A stretch of 64,000 nucleotides of DNA from the NCBI RefSeq assembly GCF_002028455.1, contig NZ_MWUM01000008.1:1-64000 (forward strand). Direction: 5' to 3'. Below, in pieces: positions 36,888 to 46,204 of this stretch. Numbering within the stretch: the first letter of the stretch is position 1; the number at the start of each line of letters is the position of its first letter. The notes beneath the pieces are model-generated. The model was not told the DNA's origin. It did not search any database and saw only the letters and a program-made list of their open reading frames with translations. Made by a program: the position numbers and the translations under genes. This DNA is from Zoogloea sp. LCSB751. Lineage in GTDB: Bacteria > Pseudomonadota > Gammaproteobacteria > Burkholderiales > Rhodocyclaceae.

Positions 36888-37988
36888 TCAGGCTTCGGGC
36901 GCGACGTGGCCGACGACGGTCAGGCCGAAACCGGCCATGCTGGGGATCTTGCGCGGGCTGGCCAGCACCTTCATCTTGCCGACCTTGAGTTCGCGCAGGA
37001 TCTGGGCGCCGATGCCGAACAGGCGCGGGTCCCACTTCTGGGCCGGCTTGGCGGCGGCTGGGTCGCCGGACAGCTGGGCGAGCAGATCCTGGCCGCTCTG
37101 CGGGCGGTACAGCAGCACGATCACGCCGTTGCCGTGTTCGGTGATGCGTTTGAGGGCGGCGTCCACCGGGAAGCTGTGGCGGCCGCTGGTGGTGTCGAGG
37201 AAGTCCAGCACCGACACCGGCTCATGGACGCGGACGAGGGTTTCAACGTCGGCGCAGATGTCGCCGTACACCATCGCCAGATGGACATCGCCGGAGGTCT
37301 TGTCCTCGAAGGCGCACAGGCGGAACGGACCGTGGGCGGTATTGACGGTCTTCTCGCTGACTTTCTCGATCAGCTTCTCGGTGCGTGCTCGGTATTCGAT
37401 GAGGTCGCGGATCGCGCCGATCTTCAGGCCGTGCTCCTGGGCGAACTCGATGAGTTCGGGCAGGCGGGCCATGGTGCCGTCGTCGTTCATGATCTCGCAG
37501 ATCACCGACGCCGGTTCCAGCCCGGCGATGGCGGCCAGATCGCAGCCGGCTTCGGTGTGGCCGGCGCGGATCAGCACGCCGCCCGGCTTGGCCATGATCG
37601 GGAAGATGTGGCCCGGCTGCACGATGTCGGTGGACTTGGCGTGGCGGGCCACGGCGGCCTGCACGGTGCGCGCCCGGTCGGCGGCGGAGATGCCGGTGGT
37701 GACGCCCTCGGCCGCTTCGATCGACACCGTGAACGCGGTGCTGAACTGGCTGCGGTTGTCCCGCGCCATGTGGTTGATGCCCAGCTGGCGGCAGCGCGCT
37801 TCGGTCAGCGTCAGGCAGATCAGGCCGCGGGCATGCTTGGCCATGAAGTTGATGGCTTCCGGCGTGATGTACTCGGCGGCGATGACGATGTCGCCTTCGT
37901 TCTCGCGGTCTTCCTCGTCCACGAGGATGACCATCTTGCCGGCCTTGATGTCGGCGATGATGTCCTGAATGGGAGCCAGTGCGCTCAT
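36888..37988 (-). CDS. ribBA: 3,4-dihydroxy-2-butanone-4-phosphate synthase fused to a RibA-like domain without catalytic residues (RibBX)
   Basis: A 366-residue protein. The N-terminal RibB half is complete: [16 protein letters not shown], the THxxTGIS-equivalent [12 protein letters not shown] and GHTEAG. The C-terminal half aligns with GTP cyclohydrolase II, but the zinc-binding Cys set (GDxxxSxRCDCG) is missing; the region reads [16 protein letters not shown]. This fits the RibBX hybrids known from several proteobacteria, in which only the RibB activity remains. A true RibA should be encoded elsewhere. It overlaps ribE by 4 bp. Confidence 0.93.
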   Translation of the reverse strand: MSALAPIQDIIADIKAGKMVILVDEEDRENEGDIVIAAEYITPEAINFMAKHARGLICLTLTEARCRQLGINHMARDNRSQFSTAFTVSIEAAEGVTTGISAADRARTVQAAVARHAKSTDIVQPGHIFPIMAKPGGVLIRAGHTEAGCDLAAIAGLEPASVICEIMNDDGTMARLPELIEFAQEHGLKIGAIRDLIEYRARTEKLIEKVSEKTVNTAHGPFRLCAFEDKTSGDVHLAMVYGDICADVETLVRVHEPVSVLDFLDTTSGRHSFPVDAALKRITEHGNGVIVLLYRPQSGQDLLAQLSGDPAAAKPAQKWDPRLFGIGAQILRELKVGKMKVLASPRKIPSMAGFGLTVVGHVAPEA

Positions 37989-38596
37989 GCGGAGGCTCCT
38001 TCGTCGCTGTTGCGCCAGGCCTGCATGCGCTCCACGTAGCGGGCGATGAGGTCGATCTCCAGGTTCACGGTGCTGCCGGCGGCGAGGCGCTTGAGGGTGG
38101 TGACCTGTACGGTGTGCGGGATCAGGTTGATCGAGAAGTCGCGGCCTTCGACGCGGTTGACCGTCAGGCTGACGCCGTCGATGGTGACCGAGCCCTTCTT
38201 GGCGATGTAGCCGGCGAGGGCGGCCGGGGCGCGGATGATCAGTTCATGGCTTTCGCCGATCGGCGCGAACTTGACCACTTCGCCGATGCCGTCCACGTGA
38301 CCGGTGACCAGGTGGCCGCCCAGGCGGTCGGCCAGGCGCAGGGCCTTCTCGAGATTCACCTCGCCGGGTTCGGCGAGGCCGACCGTACAGTTGAGGGTTT
38401 CGCGGGACACGTCGAAGTGGACGGTCTTGCCTTCGCGGGCAATCACCGTGAGGCACACGCCGTTGTTGGCGATGCTGTCGCCGAGCTGGACGTCGTCCAG
38501 GTCGAGGGTGCCGACGTCCACGGCGAGGCGTACGCCGTCTTCAAGGGGCGACACGCTCAGGATGCGGCCGGTGGCGGCAACGATTCCGGAGAACAT
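37985..38596 (-). CDS. ribE: Riboflavin synthase, alpha subunit
   Basis: Dismutates two lumazine molecules to riboflavin. A 203-residue protein with two lumazine-binding repeats, each with the start FSGIV/LGGHLVTGHVDG pattern (residues ~1-95 and ~96-190). First gene of the ribE-ribBX-ribH-nusB run. I looked for an FMN riboswitch upstream and found none. Confidence 0.95.
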   Translation of the reverse strand: MFSGIVAATGRILSVSPLEDGVRLAVDVGTLDLDDVQLGDSIANNGVCLTVIAREGKTVHFDVSRETLNCTVGLAEPGEVNLEKALRLADRLGGHLVTGHVDGIGEVVKFAPIGESHELIIRAPAALAGYIAKKGSVTIDGVSLTVNRVEGRDFSINLIPHTVQVTTLKRLAAGSTVNLEIDLIARYVERMQAWRNSDEGASA

Positions 38597-38690
38597 GGGT
38601 TTGGGGCTTCGAGAGGGGAAAACGCGATTCTAGGCGATTTCCGCGCGGGGCTGGCGCTTTGTGCGGACGGGGTAAAGCCCGGCTGACGTC

Positions 38691-38758
38691 CGCTGGGGCG
38701 AATTCATTCGCCCTCGGACTCCGTTCAGCTCGCTGAAGGCTAATGAATCGCTCCAGCG
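38691..38758. repeat. Imperfect long inverted repeat, REP-like
   Basis: Arms of 21-22 bp (left CGCTGGGGCGAATTCATTCG, right GAATCGCTCCAGCG and bases before it) pair with few mismatches, and the loop itself contains the small palindrome TTCAGC-TC-GCTGAA. The element lies between ribE and the CBS gene. Sequences with GGGCGAATTCATTCGCCC cores occur as dispersed intergenic repeats in related bacteria; copy number here cannot be judged. Confidence 0.5.
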
Positions 38759-38766
38759 AGAGCGAA

Positions 38767-38798
38767 CCCCCAGCGCGGGAACCGGTCCCTGCTGGGGG
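38767..38798 (-). terminator. Hairpin after the CBS-domain gene
   Basis: An 8-bp stem CCCCCAGC/GCTGGGGG continues inward with GGGA/TCCC, 17 bp beyond the CBS gene stop. The T-run on the minus strand is weak. Confidence 0.5.
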
Positions 38799-38815
38799 CA
38801 GTGAAGCCGGGGGAA

Positions 38816-39250
38816 TTAAAGAATCTCGGCGATGTGGTCGCGTTCCTTCAGTTCCTCCTCGAACTGGCAGATCTCGCGGCCCAGTGCATTGCGTGCCGAC
38901 ACCATACCGATCGGACGGCCGTTTTCAACCACCGGCACATGGCGGAAGCCGCCTTCGAACATCATGTGCAGGGCGTGATCGAGGGGCTTGTCGGGCGTTG
39001 CGGTCTGCAGCTTGACCGACATCACCTCGGAGAGGAGCGTCTTGTCCGGGTCGAGGCCCTTGGCGACGACCCGGTTGAGCACGTCGCGCTCGGTGAACAG
39101 TCCGCTCAGCAGGCCTTTGTCGTCCACCACCAGGATCGCCCCGACCTTGGCGTTGGCCATGGCGATTGCCGCGGCACGGACGCTGGTTTCGGCGATGGCG
39201 CATGTGACGGACTGGCCGTCGATGACGTCACGCAGGGTTCTATTCGGCAT
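38816..39250 (-). CDS. CBS-pair domain protein
   Basis: A 144-residue protein made of two CBS domains only: VRAAAIAMANAKVGAILVVDD...GLFTERDVLNRVV and LDHALHMMFEGGFRHVPVVENGRPIGMVSARN. Such stand-alone pairs bind adenine nucleotides and usually regulate a partner. No partner is evident in the neighbourhood. Terminal residues form a charged helix. Confidence 0.9.
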   Translation of the reverse strand: MPNRTLRDVIDGQSVTCAIAETSVRAAAIAMANAKVGAILVVDDKGLLSGLFTERDVLNRVVAKGLDPDKTLLSEVMSVKLQTATPDKPLDHALHMMFEGGFRHVPVVENGRPIGMVSARNALGREICQFEEELKERDHIAEIL

Positions 39251-39297
39251 CGTTGTCTCCTTTATAGGTGTGTATTGAAGATGCAGACAAAGTGAAC

Positions 39298-39325
39298 AAA
39301 AAAGCGGGGCGCCCGGGCGTCCCGC
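39298..39325 (-). terminator. Rho-independent terminator of the small lipoprotein gene
   Basis: A 22-nt near-perfect palindrome (GCGGGACGCCC/GGGCGCCCCGC in minus orientation, one G-T pair) is followed on the minus strand by TTTTTT. It lies 15 bp after the stop of the small gene. Confidence 0.85.
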
Positions 39326-39340
39326 CGGTAATCTGGAGCG

Positions 39341-39475
39341 TCAGGTGCTTGCCGGAGGCTGGGCTGGCCTGCTGATGTCGGGCTTGGTGTGTTTGCCGGT
39401 GTTGGCGCCACAGGCCTGTGCTGCAGAGATGCATCCCAGGGCCAGAGCGAGGAAGAGGACGACGGAGCGGGTCAT
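39341..39475 (-). CDS. Very small secreted or lipoprotein
   Basis: A 44-residue protein: MTRSVVLFLALALGC followed by ISAAQACGANTGKHTKPD and a Pro-rich tail. The hydrophobic stretch and the LALGC lipobox (or cleavage at AQA-C) point to export, with a mature part of about 25-30 residues. A GGAGG ribosome binding site lies 9 bp before the ATG and a strong terminator follows, so I believe it is expressed. No family recognised. Confidence 0.6.
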   Translation of the reverse strand: MTRSVVLFLALALGCISAAQACGANTGKHTKPDISRPAQPPAST

Positions 39476-39650
39476 GGGGCTGCGCCTCCGGGAGGGATTT
39501 GATGATTAATCATGGAACGTCCGGGGCGCTTTCGCAAGTTGCGAAAAAGTACCGCCTTACCTGTGTTGGGCAGCGTGGCAAGGGGGCGCGCTTAGGCATA
39601 CCATCGTGCGGTGGCGGATGGCGCTTGGCTGTCCGGACTCCGATGCGTAC

Positions 39651-42600
39651 ATGACGGGCAGCGCAACACCAATGACAAGCAGTCCCGATCCAAGCTTCCC
39701 GGGGGAAGCGGAAGCCTTCCATACCCTGCTCGAACTGGCCTCCAGGGAAACCGGGGTGGACCTCGACCGCTACAAGGAAGGCACCTTGTACCGTCATGTC
39801 CTGCGGCGTTGCCGGCTGCTGGGTCTGGCCACGCTCGCCGACTACCTGGCCCATGCGCGAACGCATCCGGACGAACTGGCCTGCCTGCAGCATGGCTGCA
39901 TGGTGTCCGTGTCGTCCTTCTTCCGCGATGCCGAGGTGTTCGACGAACTGGCGCGCAGTCTGCGGGCGATGGTTGCCGGACTGCCGGCCGGTGTGCCGCT
40001 GCGGGCGTGGGTACCGGCCTGCGCTACCGGCGAGGAGGCCTACTCCATCGCGATGCTGCTGGCCGAAATCGTCGATGAGCAGGCGGTGCCCCGCCAGGTG
40101 CGGATCTTCGCCACCGACATCGACCAGGATGCCCTCGAGCTTGCCCGTGCCGGCCGTTACGGCGCTGCCGAACTGGAAGGCCTGGGAGACGAGCGGTTGA
40201 CCCGCTGGTTCGTTGCGGACGGAGACGCCTGGCGGGTCGGCAAGGCCCTGCGGGAATTGTGCGTGTTCTCGCTGCACGATCTCACCGGGCACCCGCCCTT
40301 CATCCGCATGGACCTGATCAGCTGCCGCAACATCCTGATCTATTTCAAGCCCGAGCAGCAGGCCGAGCTGATCCGCAACTTTCACTTCGCCCTCAATCCG
40401 GGCGGGTTCCTCTTTCTCGGCAAGGCCGAGTCCATCGGTTACGCGCAGGCCTTGTTCGAACCCGTCGATGCCGCGGGAAAGCTGTACCGGCGTAGCGTCG
40501 CCGCCGGCGCGGCGCACGCGCCCAGCTTCCGCCACGGGGCGCCCGAGCGGGTCGCCCGGGTGGCCCCGCGGATGCACGCCCGCCCGCAACGCGAGGCTTT
40601 GGCCGAACAGGCCCGTGATCTGGTGGTGGACGCCTACGGCCCACCGGGCGTGCTGGTGGATGCCAATTTCGAGCCCCTGCATTTTTTCGGTGCGTCGCGG
40701 CGCTACTTTGCGCTGCCGGTGGCCAGCGCCGACTTCTCGGTGTTTGCGCTGGTCCTGCCGGAGTTGCGTGGCGAGCTCAAGGCCCTCGGACTGCGCATGC
40801 GCCAGGATGCGGCCGAGGTGCTGCGGGGTATCGGCGCCCAGGTGCGCATCGGTGAGGAGACCCTGCGTGTCCGTCCGGTACTGCGGCGGGTTGCCGGGCC
40901 GGACGGCGTGCCATCGGGGGCCATGCTGATCAGCTTCGAGGAAACCCCGGTCAAGCCGGTGCCGCCGGCGGATGCCGGAAGCGGCGGGCTGGCGTCCGCC
41001 GAGGCGGCGGATGAGATTGCCCGTCTGCGTCAGGAGCTGGCCGATACCAGGGAGCACCTGCAGGCGGTCATCGAGGAGCTGGAGGCGTCCAACGAAGAAC
41101 TGCAGTCCCTCAACGAGGAGATCCAGGCCTCGAGTGAAGAATTGCAGGCGTCCAACGAGGAGCTGCAGGCCTCCAACGAGGAACTCACGACGCTCAACGA
41201 AGCGCTGCGACTGAAATCCCTCGAGTACGTCCAGCTCAACACCACTCTCGCCAACATCCAGGACTCCATCCGCTCCAGCCTGGTGGTGGTCGACCGGGAT
41301 GGCCGGGTGACCCGGTTCAATGCGTTGGCCGGGCGCGTCTTCGGCCTGTTGCCCGGTGACATCGGCCAGTTCCTGTACGGCGTGCCCTGTTACCTCGACC
41401 TGCCGCTGTTGCGGGAATGGGTGAGCGGCGTGGTGGCCGGCCAGGGGTCGCGGGTCGAGCACGTGCAGCAGCACGATCTGCATTACCTGGTGCAGGTGGA
41501 TCCTTACCTCGACGAAGTCGGCGGCAATGCCGGCGCGGTGCTGACCTTCACCGACATTTCCGAGCTGCGCCGCGCCGAGGATGCCCAGGCCCTCAGCGAG
41601 GCCCGCTTCCGCCAGGTCTGGGATTCCAGCGTCGAGGGCTTGCTGGTGGTCAAGCCCGACGGGGAAATGCTGCTCGTCAACCCGGCTTTTGCGCAGATGT
41701 TCGGCTACACGGAAGACGAACTGATCGGCAAGCCGGTCGAGATCCTGGTGCCGGAGTCCCAGCGGGACGGCCACGGATTCCGGCGCGAGCGCTATCACCA
41801 CAGTCCTGCGCAGGCGCAGGCGCTGATGTCGCGCCGCAACCTGTGCGGCTGCCGCAAGGACGGCAGCGAGTTCGCCATCGAACTGAGCCTTGGCAGCCTC
41901 AATATCGACGGCGTGGACCACGTGCTGGCCACCGTGTCCGATGTCACCGAGCGCAGCCTGGCGGAAGAGCTCCTCAAGGCCAGCGAACGACGCCTGCGCC
42001 TGGCCCTCGATGCGGCGCGGGCCGGTTTCTGGGAAGTCTTCCTCGAGAGCAACAACCACTACTGGTCCGATGAGCTGTGGGGCCTCTACGGGCTCGAGCC
42101 CGATTCCGTCACCCCGTCCCACGAGGCCTGGCTGGATACCGTTCATCCGGCCGACCGCGCCCCGGCCGACGCCGTGATTGCAGAAGCGCGCGCCCGCGAA
42201 GAGCGTTTCGAGATCGAATGGCAGGTCAAACTGCCCGACGGCCAGCCCCCCCGCTGGCTGCTGTCGATCGCCCAGCCGGTGCGCGGCGCCGACGGCCGGG
42301 TGCGCAGCTACATCGGAATCGTCATCGACGTGAGTGCCCGCCGTCTCGCCGAAGCGCGGCGCCGCGAGAGCGACGCGATGCTGGCTACCATCCTCGACAA
42401 CGTGGGCGCCTACATTTACATCAAGGACACCGACTACCGGTACACCTACGCGAACGGTGCGGTATGCCGGCTGTTCGGCGTCGAGCGAGAGCAGATCTGC
42501 GGCAGTAACGACGATGCCTATTTCGACGCAACGACCGCCCGTACCCTGCTTGCCAACGACCGCCGGGTGATCGAGGGCGGCGAGCGCATCGAGATCGAGG

Positions 42601-43964
42601 AAACCAATGTGGACGCCCGCAACGGCGAGACCCACAGCTACATCTCGGTCAAGCTGCCGCTGCGCCGGGATAACGGCTGCATCTATGCCCTGTGCGGTAT
42701 TTCCACCGACATCACCGAACGCAAGCGCGCCGAACAGGAGTTGCTACGCCACCGCCAGAATCTGGAGAGCCTGGTGGATGCGCGCACGCGGGAACTGCTG
42801 CAGGCCAAAGACGCCGCCGAATCGGCCAACCGGGCCAAGAGCGCCTTCCTCGCCAACATGAGCCACGAGATCCGCACGCCCCTCAACGCGGTGCTCGGCA
42901 TGGCGCGGATCATGCAGCGCGACGGCGTCAGTCCGACCCAGGCCGAGCAGCTCGGCAAGATCGACGGCGCCGCCCAGCACCTGCTCGGTGTCATCAACGA
43001 CATCCTCGACCTCTCCAAGATCGAGGCCGAGAAGTTCATCCTCGAGGAAGGCGAATTTGCGCTGGACGGGGTGGTGGACAACGTGGCGGCAATGATCCAC
43101 GACCGCCTGACTGCCAAGGGCTTGCACCTGCAGGTGCAGGTGGAAAGCCTGCCCCATCTGCTGCGCGGCGATGGCACACGCTTTACGCAGGCCCTGCTCA
43201 ACCTGGCCAGCAACGCCGTCAAATTCACCGAGGCCGGCACCATCCTCCTCGGCCTGCGGGTGGAACAACGCCAGGGTGATGCGCTGCAGGTGCGGGCCGA
43301 GGTGTGCGACCACGGCATCGGCATCCCGGCAGAGGTTCTCCCCAAGCTGTTTCGCCCCTTCGAGCAGGGCGATGCCTCCACGACGCGCCGTTTCGGCGGT
43401 ACCGGGCTCGGCCTGGCGATCACCCGCCGGCTGGCCGAGCTGATGGGCGGCGATGCAGGGGTGAGCAGCGCCGTCGGTCAGGGCAGCACCTTCTGGTTCA
43501 CCGCCTGGCTGGGCGTCGGGCGTTCCGTTCAACAAGCGCTGCCCGATGACGGTGCCGGCGAGTGCGCCGAGAGCGTGCTGCGCAAGGAGTACCGCGGTGC
43601 GCAAATCCTGCTGGTGGAGGACGAGCCGGTGAATCAGGAAGTCGCCAAGCTGTTCCTCTTCGACGCAGGACTGGACGTGGCCGTCGCCGGCAACGGCGCG
43701 GTGGCGGTGGACATGGCGGCTGGCTCCCCCTTCGACCTGATCTTGATGGACATGCAGATGCCCGAGATGGATGGCCTGGAGGCCACCCGTCGGATCCGCG
43801 CACTGCCCGCCTATCGGCAGGTGCCCATCATCGCCATGACCGCCAACGCCTTTGCCGAGGACCGTGCCCAGTGCATGGCCGCCGGCATGGACGACTTCCT
43901 GTCCAAGCCGGTGGACCCCGACCGCCTGTTCTCGACCATCCTGCGCTGGCTGCGGCGGCGCTAG
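39651..43964 (+). CDS. CheR-type methyltransferase fused to PAS, histidine kinase and receiver domains
   Basis: A 1437-residue cytoplasmic hybrid sensor. Domains in order: CheR N-terminal helices and SAM-binding methyltransferase ([26 protein letters not shown]; residues ~20-290); a coiled coil of repeated EEL..SNEELQ units (~455-520); three to four PAS domains (one opens [17 protein letters not shown]), the last two followed by [15 protein letters not shown] linkers; HisKA with His1072 in [14 protein letters not shown]; HATPase ([23 protein letters not shown]); and a receiver with Asp1367. No CheB esterase domain precedes CheR, unlike many CheB-CheR hybrids. ATG 39651 was chosen; 39672 is possible. 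No chemotaxis cluster is nearby. Confidence 0.93.
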   Translation: MTGSATPMTSSPDPSFPGEAEAFHTLLELASRETGVDLDRYKEGTLYRHVLRRCRLLGLATLADYLAHARTHPDELACLQHGCMVSVSSFFRDAEVFDELARSLRAMVAGLPAGVPLRAWVPACATGEEAYSIAMLLAEIVDEQAVPRQVRIFATDIDQDALELARAGRYGAAELEGLGDERLTRWFVADGDAWRVGKALRELCVFSLHDLTGHPPFIRMDLISCRNILIYFKPEQQAELIRNFHFALNPGGFLFLGKAESIGYAQALFEPVDAAGKLYRRSVAAGAAHAPSFRHGAPERVARVAPRMHARPQREALAEQARDLVVDAYGPPGVLVDANFEPLHFFGASRRYFALPVASADFSVFALVLPELRGELKALGLRMRQDAAEVLRGIGAQVRIGEETLRVRPVLRRVAGPDGVPSGAMLISFEETPVKPVPPADAGSGGLASAEAADEIARLRQELADTREHLQAVIEELEASNEELQSLNEEIQASSEELQASNEELQASNEELTTLNEALRLKSLEYVQLNTTLANIQDSIRSSLVVVDRDGRVTRFNALAGRVFGLLPGDIGQFLYGVPCYLDLPLLREWVSGVVAGQGSRVEHVQQHDLHYLVQVDPYLDEVGGNAGAVLTFTDISELRRAEDAQALSEARFRQVWDSSVEGLLVVKPDGEMLLVNPAFAQMFGYTEDELIGKPVEILVPESQRDGHGFRRERYHHSPAQAQALMSRRNLCGCRKDGSEFAIELSLGSLNIDGVDHVLATVSDVTERSLAEELLKASERRLRLALDAARAGFWEVFLESNNHYWSDELWGLYGLEPDSVTPSHEAWLDTVHPADRAPADAVIAEARAREERFEIEWQVKLPDGQPPRWLLSIAQPVRGADGRVRSYIGIVIDVSARRLAEARRRESDAMLATILDNVGAYIYIKDTDYRYTYANGAVCRLFGVEREQICGSNDDAYFDATTARTLLANDRRVIEGGERIEIEETNVDARNGETHSYISVKLPLRRDNGCIYALCGISTDITERKRAEQELLRHRQNLESLVDARTRELLQAKDAAESANRAKSAFLANMSHEIRTPLNAVLGMARIMQRDGVSPTQAEQLGKIDGAAQHLLGVINDILDLSKIEAEKFILEEGEFALDGVVDNVAAMIHDRLTAKGLHLQVQVESLPHLLRGDGTRFTQALLNLASNAVKFTEAGTILLGLRVEQRQGDALQVRAEVCDHGIGIPAEVLPKLFRPFEQGDASTTRRFGGTGLGLAITRRLAELMGGDAGVSSAVGQGSTFWFTAWLGVGRSVQQALPDDGAGECAESVLRKEYRGAQILLVEDEPVNQEVAKLFLFDAGLDVAVAGNGAVAVDMAAGSPFDLILMDMQMPEMDGLEATRRIRALPAYRQVPIIAMTANAFAEDRAQCMAAGMDDFLSKPVDPDRLFSTILRWLRRR

Positions 43965-44009
43965 AGGTTAGAGGCGCTCCACAACAGGATCTACTCCTGC
44001 CGGGTGCGC

Positions 44010-45158
44010 TCAGTCGAAGCTTTCCAGCGCTACCTTGCCGAGGGCGGAGCCGTGCTCTTTGGTGATGGCGGTGTGGAACGGATACGTGGTGTAGCCGTGG
44101 GCGTCGCCGCCGAAGAAGGTGGTGGCGTCCGGCGTGGTGAGGGGCCAGCCGTGCTGCAGGCGGGCCGGCAGGTCCGGGTTGGCGATGAAGGGCCGGCCGA
44201 AGGCCACCAGGTCGGCGTGGCCCTTGGTCAGCACCGCATTGGCGCGGGCCAGCGTATAGCCGCCGGCAACGATGATCGGGCGCGGGAAGGCCGCGCGCAG
44301 GTCGGCATGGAAGGCTTCCGCCGCCGGGTTGGGCTCGGGCTCTTCGGGCTCGTTGGTGTGCAGGTAGGCCACCTCCCGTTCGTTGAGAAAGGCCGCCGCG
44401 GCGAGGGCGGTCGGCAGGCTGTCCGGGCAGTCCATGCCGCGGATCTGGTTGCGCGGCGACAGGCGCACGCCGGTGCGTTCGGCGCCGATCGCCCCGATCA
44501 CCGCGTCCACCACCTCGCGCAGGAAGCGCAGGCGGTTGTCCCGGCTGCCGCCGTAGTCGTCGTCGCGGCGGTTGGAGGTGGTGCGCAGGAACTGGTCGAT
44601 CAGGTAGCTGTTGGCGGCGTGGATCTCGACGCCGTCGAAGCCCGCCTCGATGGCGTTCAGCGCCGCCTGGCGGAAGGAGGCGACGATGGGCGCGATCTCC
44701 GACCGTTCGAGGGCGCGGGGCACCGGGCAATCCACCATGCCGCCCTTGCCGTCGGGCCCGGCCAGCCAGATCTGGCCCGGGAAGGCGACCGCCGACGGCG
44801 CCACCGGCGTCGCGCCGCCGCGCAGGTTCGGGTGGGACATGCGGCCGCAGTGCCAGATCTGCAGGAAGATGCGCCCGCCGGCTGCATGCACCGCGTCGGT
44901 GACGAGGCGCCAGCCGGCAATCTGCCCGGCGCTGTGCACGCCCGGCGTCAGGGAGTAACCCTTGGCGTCCGCCGAAATATCGGTGGCCTCGGCGACGATC
45001 AGCCCGGCCGAGGCGCGCTGGGCGTAATACTCGGCATTCATCGCGGTCGGCACGTTGCCCGGCTGGCCGGCGCGGGCGCGGGTCAGCGGTGGCATCACGA
45101 TGCGGTTGGGCAGCGTCAGCGTGCCGAGGGAGAAGGGTTGGAAGAGGGGTGCGTTCAT
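44010..45158 (-). CDS. Old Yellow Enzyme family NADH:flavin oxidoreductase (NemA-like)
   Basis: A 382-residue FMN-dependent ene-reductase. Seen: the phosphate/FMN region NRIVMPPLTRARA, the substrate pair in EIHAANSYLIDQF (His and Asn), the NRRDDDYGGSRDNRLRF tract and the C-terminal FGRPFIANPDL. It reduces activated alkenes, N-ethylmaleimide or nitro compounds in relatives. The start at 45158 gives the family N-terminus. The divergent LysR gene 101 bp away is its likely regulator. Confidence 0.93.
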   Translation of the reverse strand: MNAPLFQPFSLGTLTLPNRIVMPPLTRARAGQPGNVPTAMNAEYYAQRASAGLIVAEATDISADAKGYSLTPGVHSAGQIAGWRLVTDAVHAAGGRIFLQIWHCGRMSHPNLRGGATPVAPSAVAFPGQIWLAGPDGKGGMVDCPVPRALERSEIAPIVASFRQAALNAIEAGFDGVEIHAANSYLIDQFLRTTSNRRDDDYGGSRDNRLRFLREVVDAVIGAIGAERTGVRLSPRNQIRGMDCPDSLPTALAAAAFLNEREVAYLHTNEPEEPEPNPAAEAFHADLRAAFPRPIIVAGGYTLARANAVLTKGHADLVAFGRPFIANPDLPARLQHGWPLTTPDATTFFGGDAHGYTTYPFHTAITKEHGSALGKVALESFD

Positions 45159-45230
45159 GATGAAGGCCTGAAGGAAGTGGAGACGGAGCCAGTCTAGGCA
45201 AGGGGTGGCCATTTGATAATTGGGCTAGGA

Positions 45231-45247
45231 TTTGATGCATTCTCAAA
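45231..45247. promoter_or_regulatory. LysR-type operator candidate between the ene-reductase and lysR
   Basis: TTTGATGCATTCTCAAA is a TTTGA-N7-TCAAA dyad that meets the LysR T-N11-A rule and lies just before the lysR start. A second ATTTGAT copy is at 45210-45216, so the pair may be the recognition and activation sites. Confidence 0.5.
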
Positions 45248-45259
45248 CGAGGTTTGAAA

Positions 45260-46165
45260 ATGATTCACCTGGCCGACGTCCAGCTCTTCATCCGCGTCAG
45301 CGAACTCGGCAACATCAGCGCCGCCGGGCGGGCCCTCGGCCTCAGTGCCGCCGCCGCCAGCGCCGCCATCAAGCGCTTGGAGCAGCGCGTGGACAGCCAG
45401 CTCTTCGAACGCTCGACCCGCTCGCTACGGCTCACCCAGGCCGGCGAGAACTTCCTCGCCTACTGCAGCCAGTCCCAGCAACTGCTCGAAGAAGGCCTCG
45501 CGGCGTTGCGCGAAGGGCGCGAGCAGCTCAGCGGGGATATCCACCTGGGCGCCCCGTCCGACCTGGGGCGCGGCCGCCTCGACGCGCTGCTCGAAACCTT
45601 CCGCCTGCGCCACCCGCAGGTCCGGCTGGTCATGCACCTGTCCGACAGCCTCACCGACCTCTACCGCCACCCGGTGGACCTGGTACTGCGTTACGGCCTG
45701 TCGGCCGACTCCAGCCTCATCGGCCGCAAGCTTGCCGACAACTGCCGTGTGCTGGTCGCTGCGCCGGACTACCTGGCCCGCCACGGCACGCCGGCCACCT
45801 TCGAGGAGCTGGCCGGCTGCAACTGCATCTGTTTCTACCGCAACGGCGAACTGTTCGACCGGTGGAGCCTGTTCCACCAGGGCCAGCAAAAGGAGATCGC
45901 GGTGCGCGGCGACCGCGCCGCCGACGATGGTGCGCTGGTGCGCCAATGGGCGGTGCAGGGCCACGGCATCGCCTACAAATCGCGCCTGGATGTGGAAGAC
46001 GACCTTGCCGCTGGCCGCCTGGTGGAGCTCTTCCCCGACGCCCGCGGCGAAGCTTCGCCGCTCTACGTGGCCTACCCGAGCCGGCGCTACCAGCCGGCGC
46101 GCATCACGGTACTGCTGGGCTATCTGGAGGAAGCGTTTCGCGGAGGGCGTCCGGCGGCACCGTAG
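45260..46165 (+). CDS. LysR-family transcriptional regulator
   Basis: A 301-residue regulator with an N-terminal helix-turn-helix (FIRVSELGNISAAGRALGLS) and a periplasmic-binding-like ligand domain. The sequence resembles the DsdC/AaeR-type group with RLEQRVDSQLFERSTRSLRLT. ATG 45260 is used because GAGG lies 7 bp before it. Divergent from the ene-reductase, which it probably controls in response to an electrophile. Confidence 0.92.
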   Translation: MIHLADVQLFIRVSELGNISAAGRALGLSAAAASAAIKRLEQRVDSQLFERSTRSLRLTQAGENFLAYCSQSQQLLEEGLAALREGREQLSGDIHLGAPSDLGRGRLDALLETFRLRHPQVRLVMHLSDSLTDLYRHPVDLVLRYGLSADSSLIGRKLADNCRVLVAAPDYLARHGTPATFEELAGCNCICFYRNGELFDRWSLFHQGQQKEIAVRGDRAADDGALVRQWAVQGHGIAYKSRLDVEDDLAAGRLVELFPDARGEASPLYVAYPSRRYQPARITVLLGYLEEAFRGGRPAAP

Positions 46166-46204
46166 GCGCAGGCGCGAATCTTGGTCCCGAACCGCGCCCG
46201 GCCC

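Noticed and set aside
38597..38690. Possible FMN riboswitch before ribE
   Set aside because: None of the conserved RFN element blocks are present.
39240..39434. 64-codon minus-strand frame overlapping the small lipoprotein gene
   Set aside because: It crosses the terminator hairpin and has no ribosome site; the frame with the signal peptide is the better gene.
39510..42635. 1041-codon open frame opposite the CheR-kinase hybrid
   Set aside because: The plus strand has complete CheR, PAS and kinase motifs; the minus frame has none.
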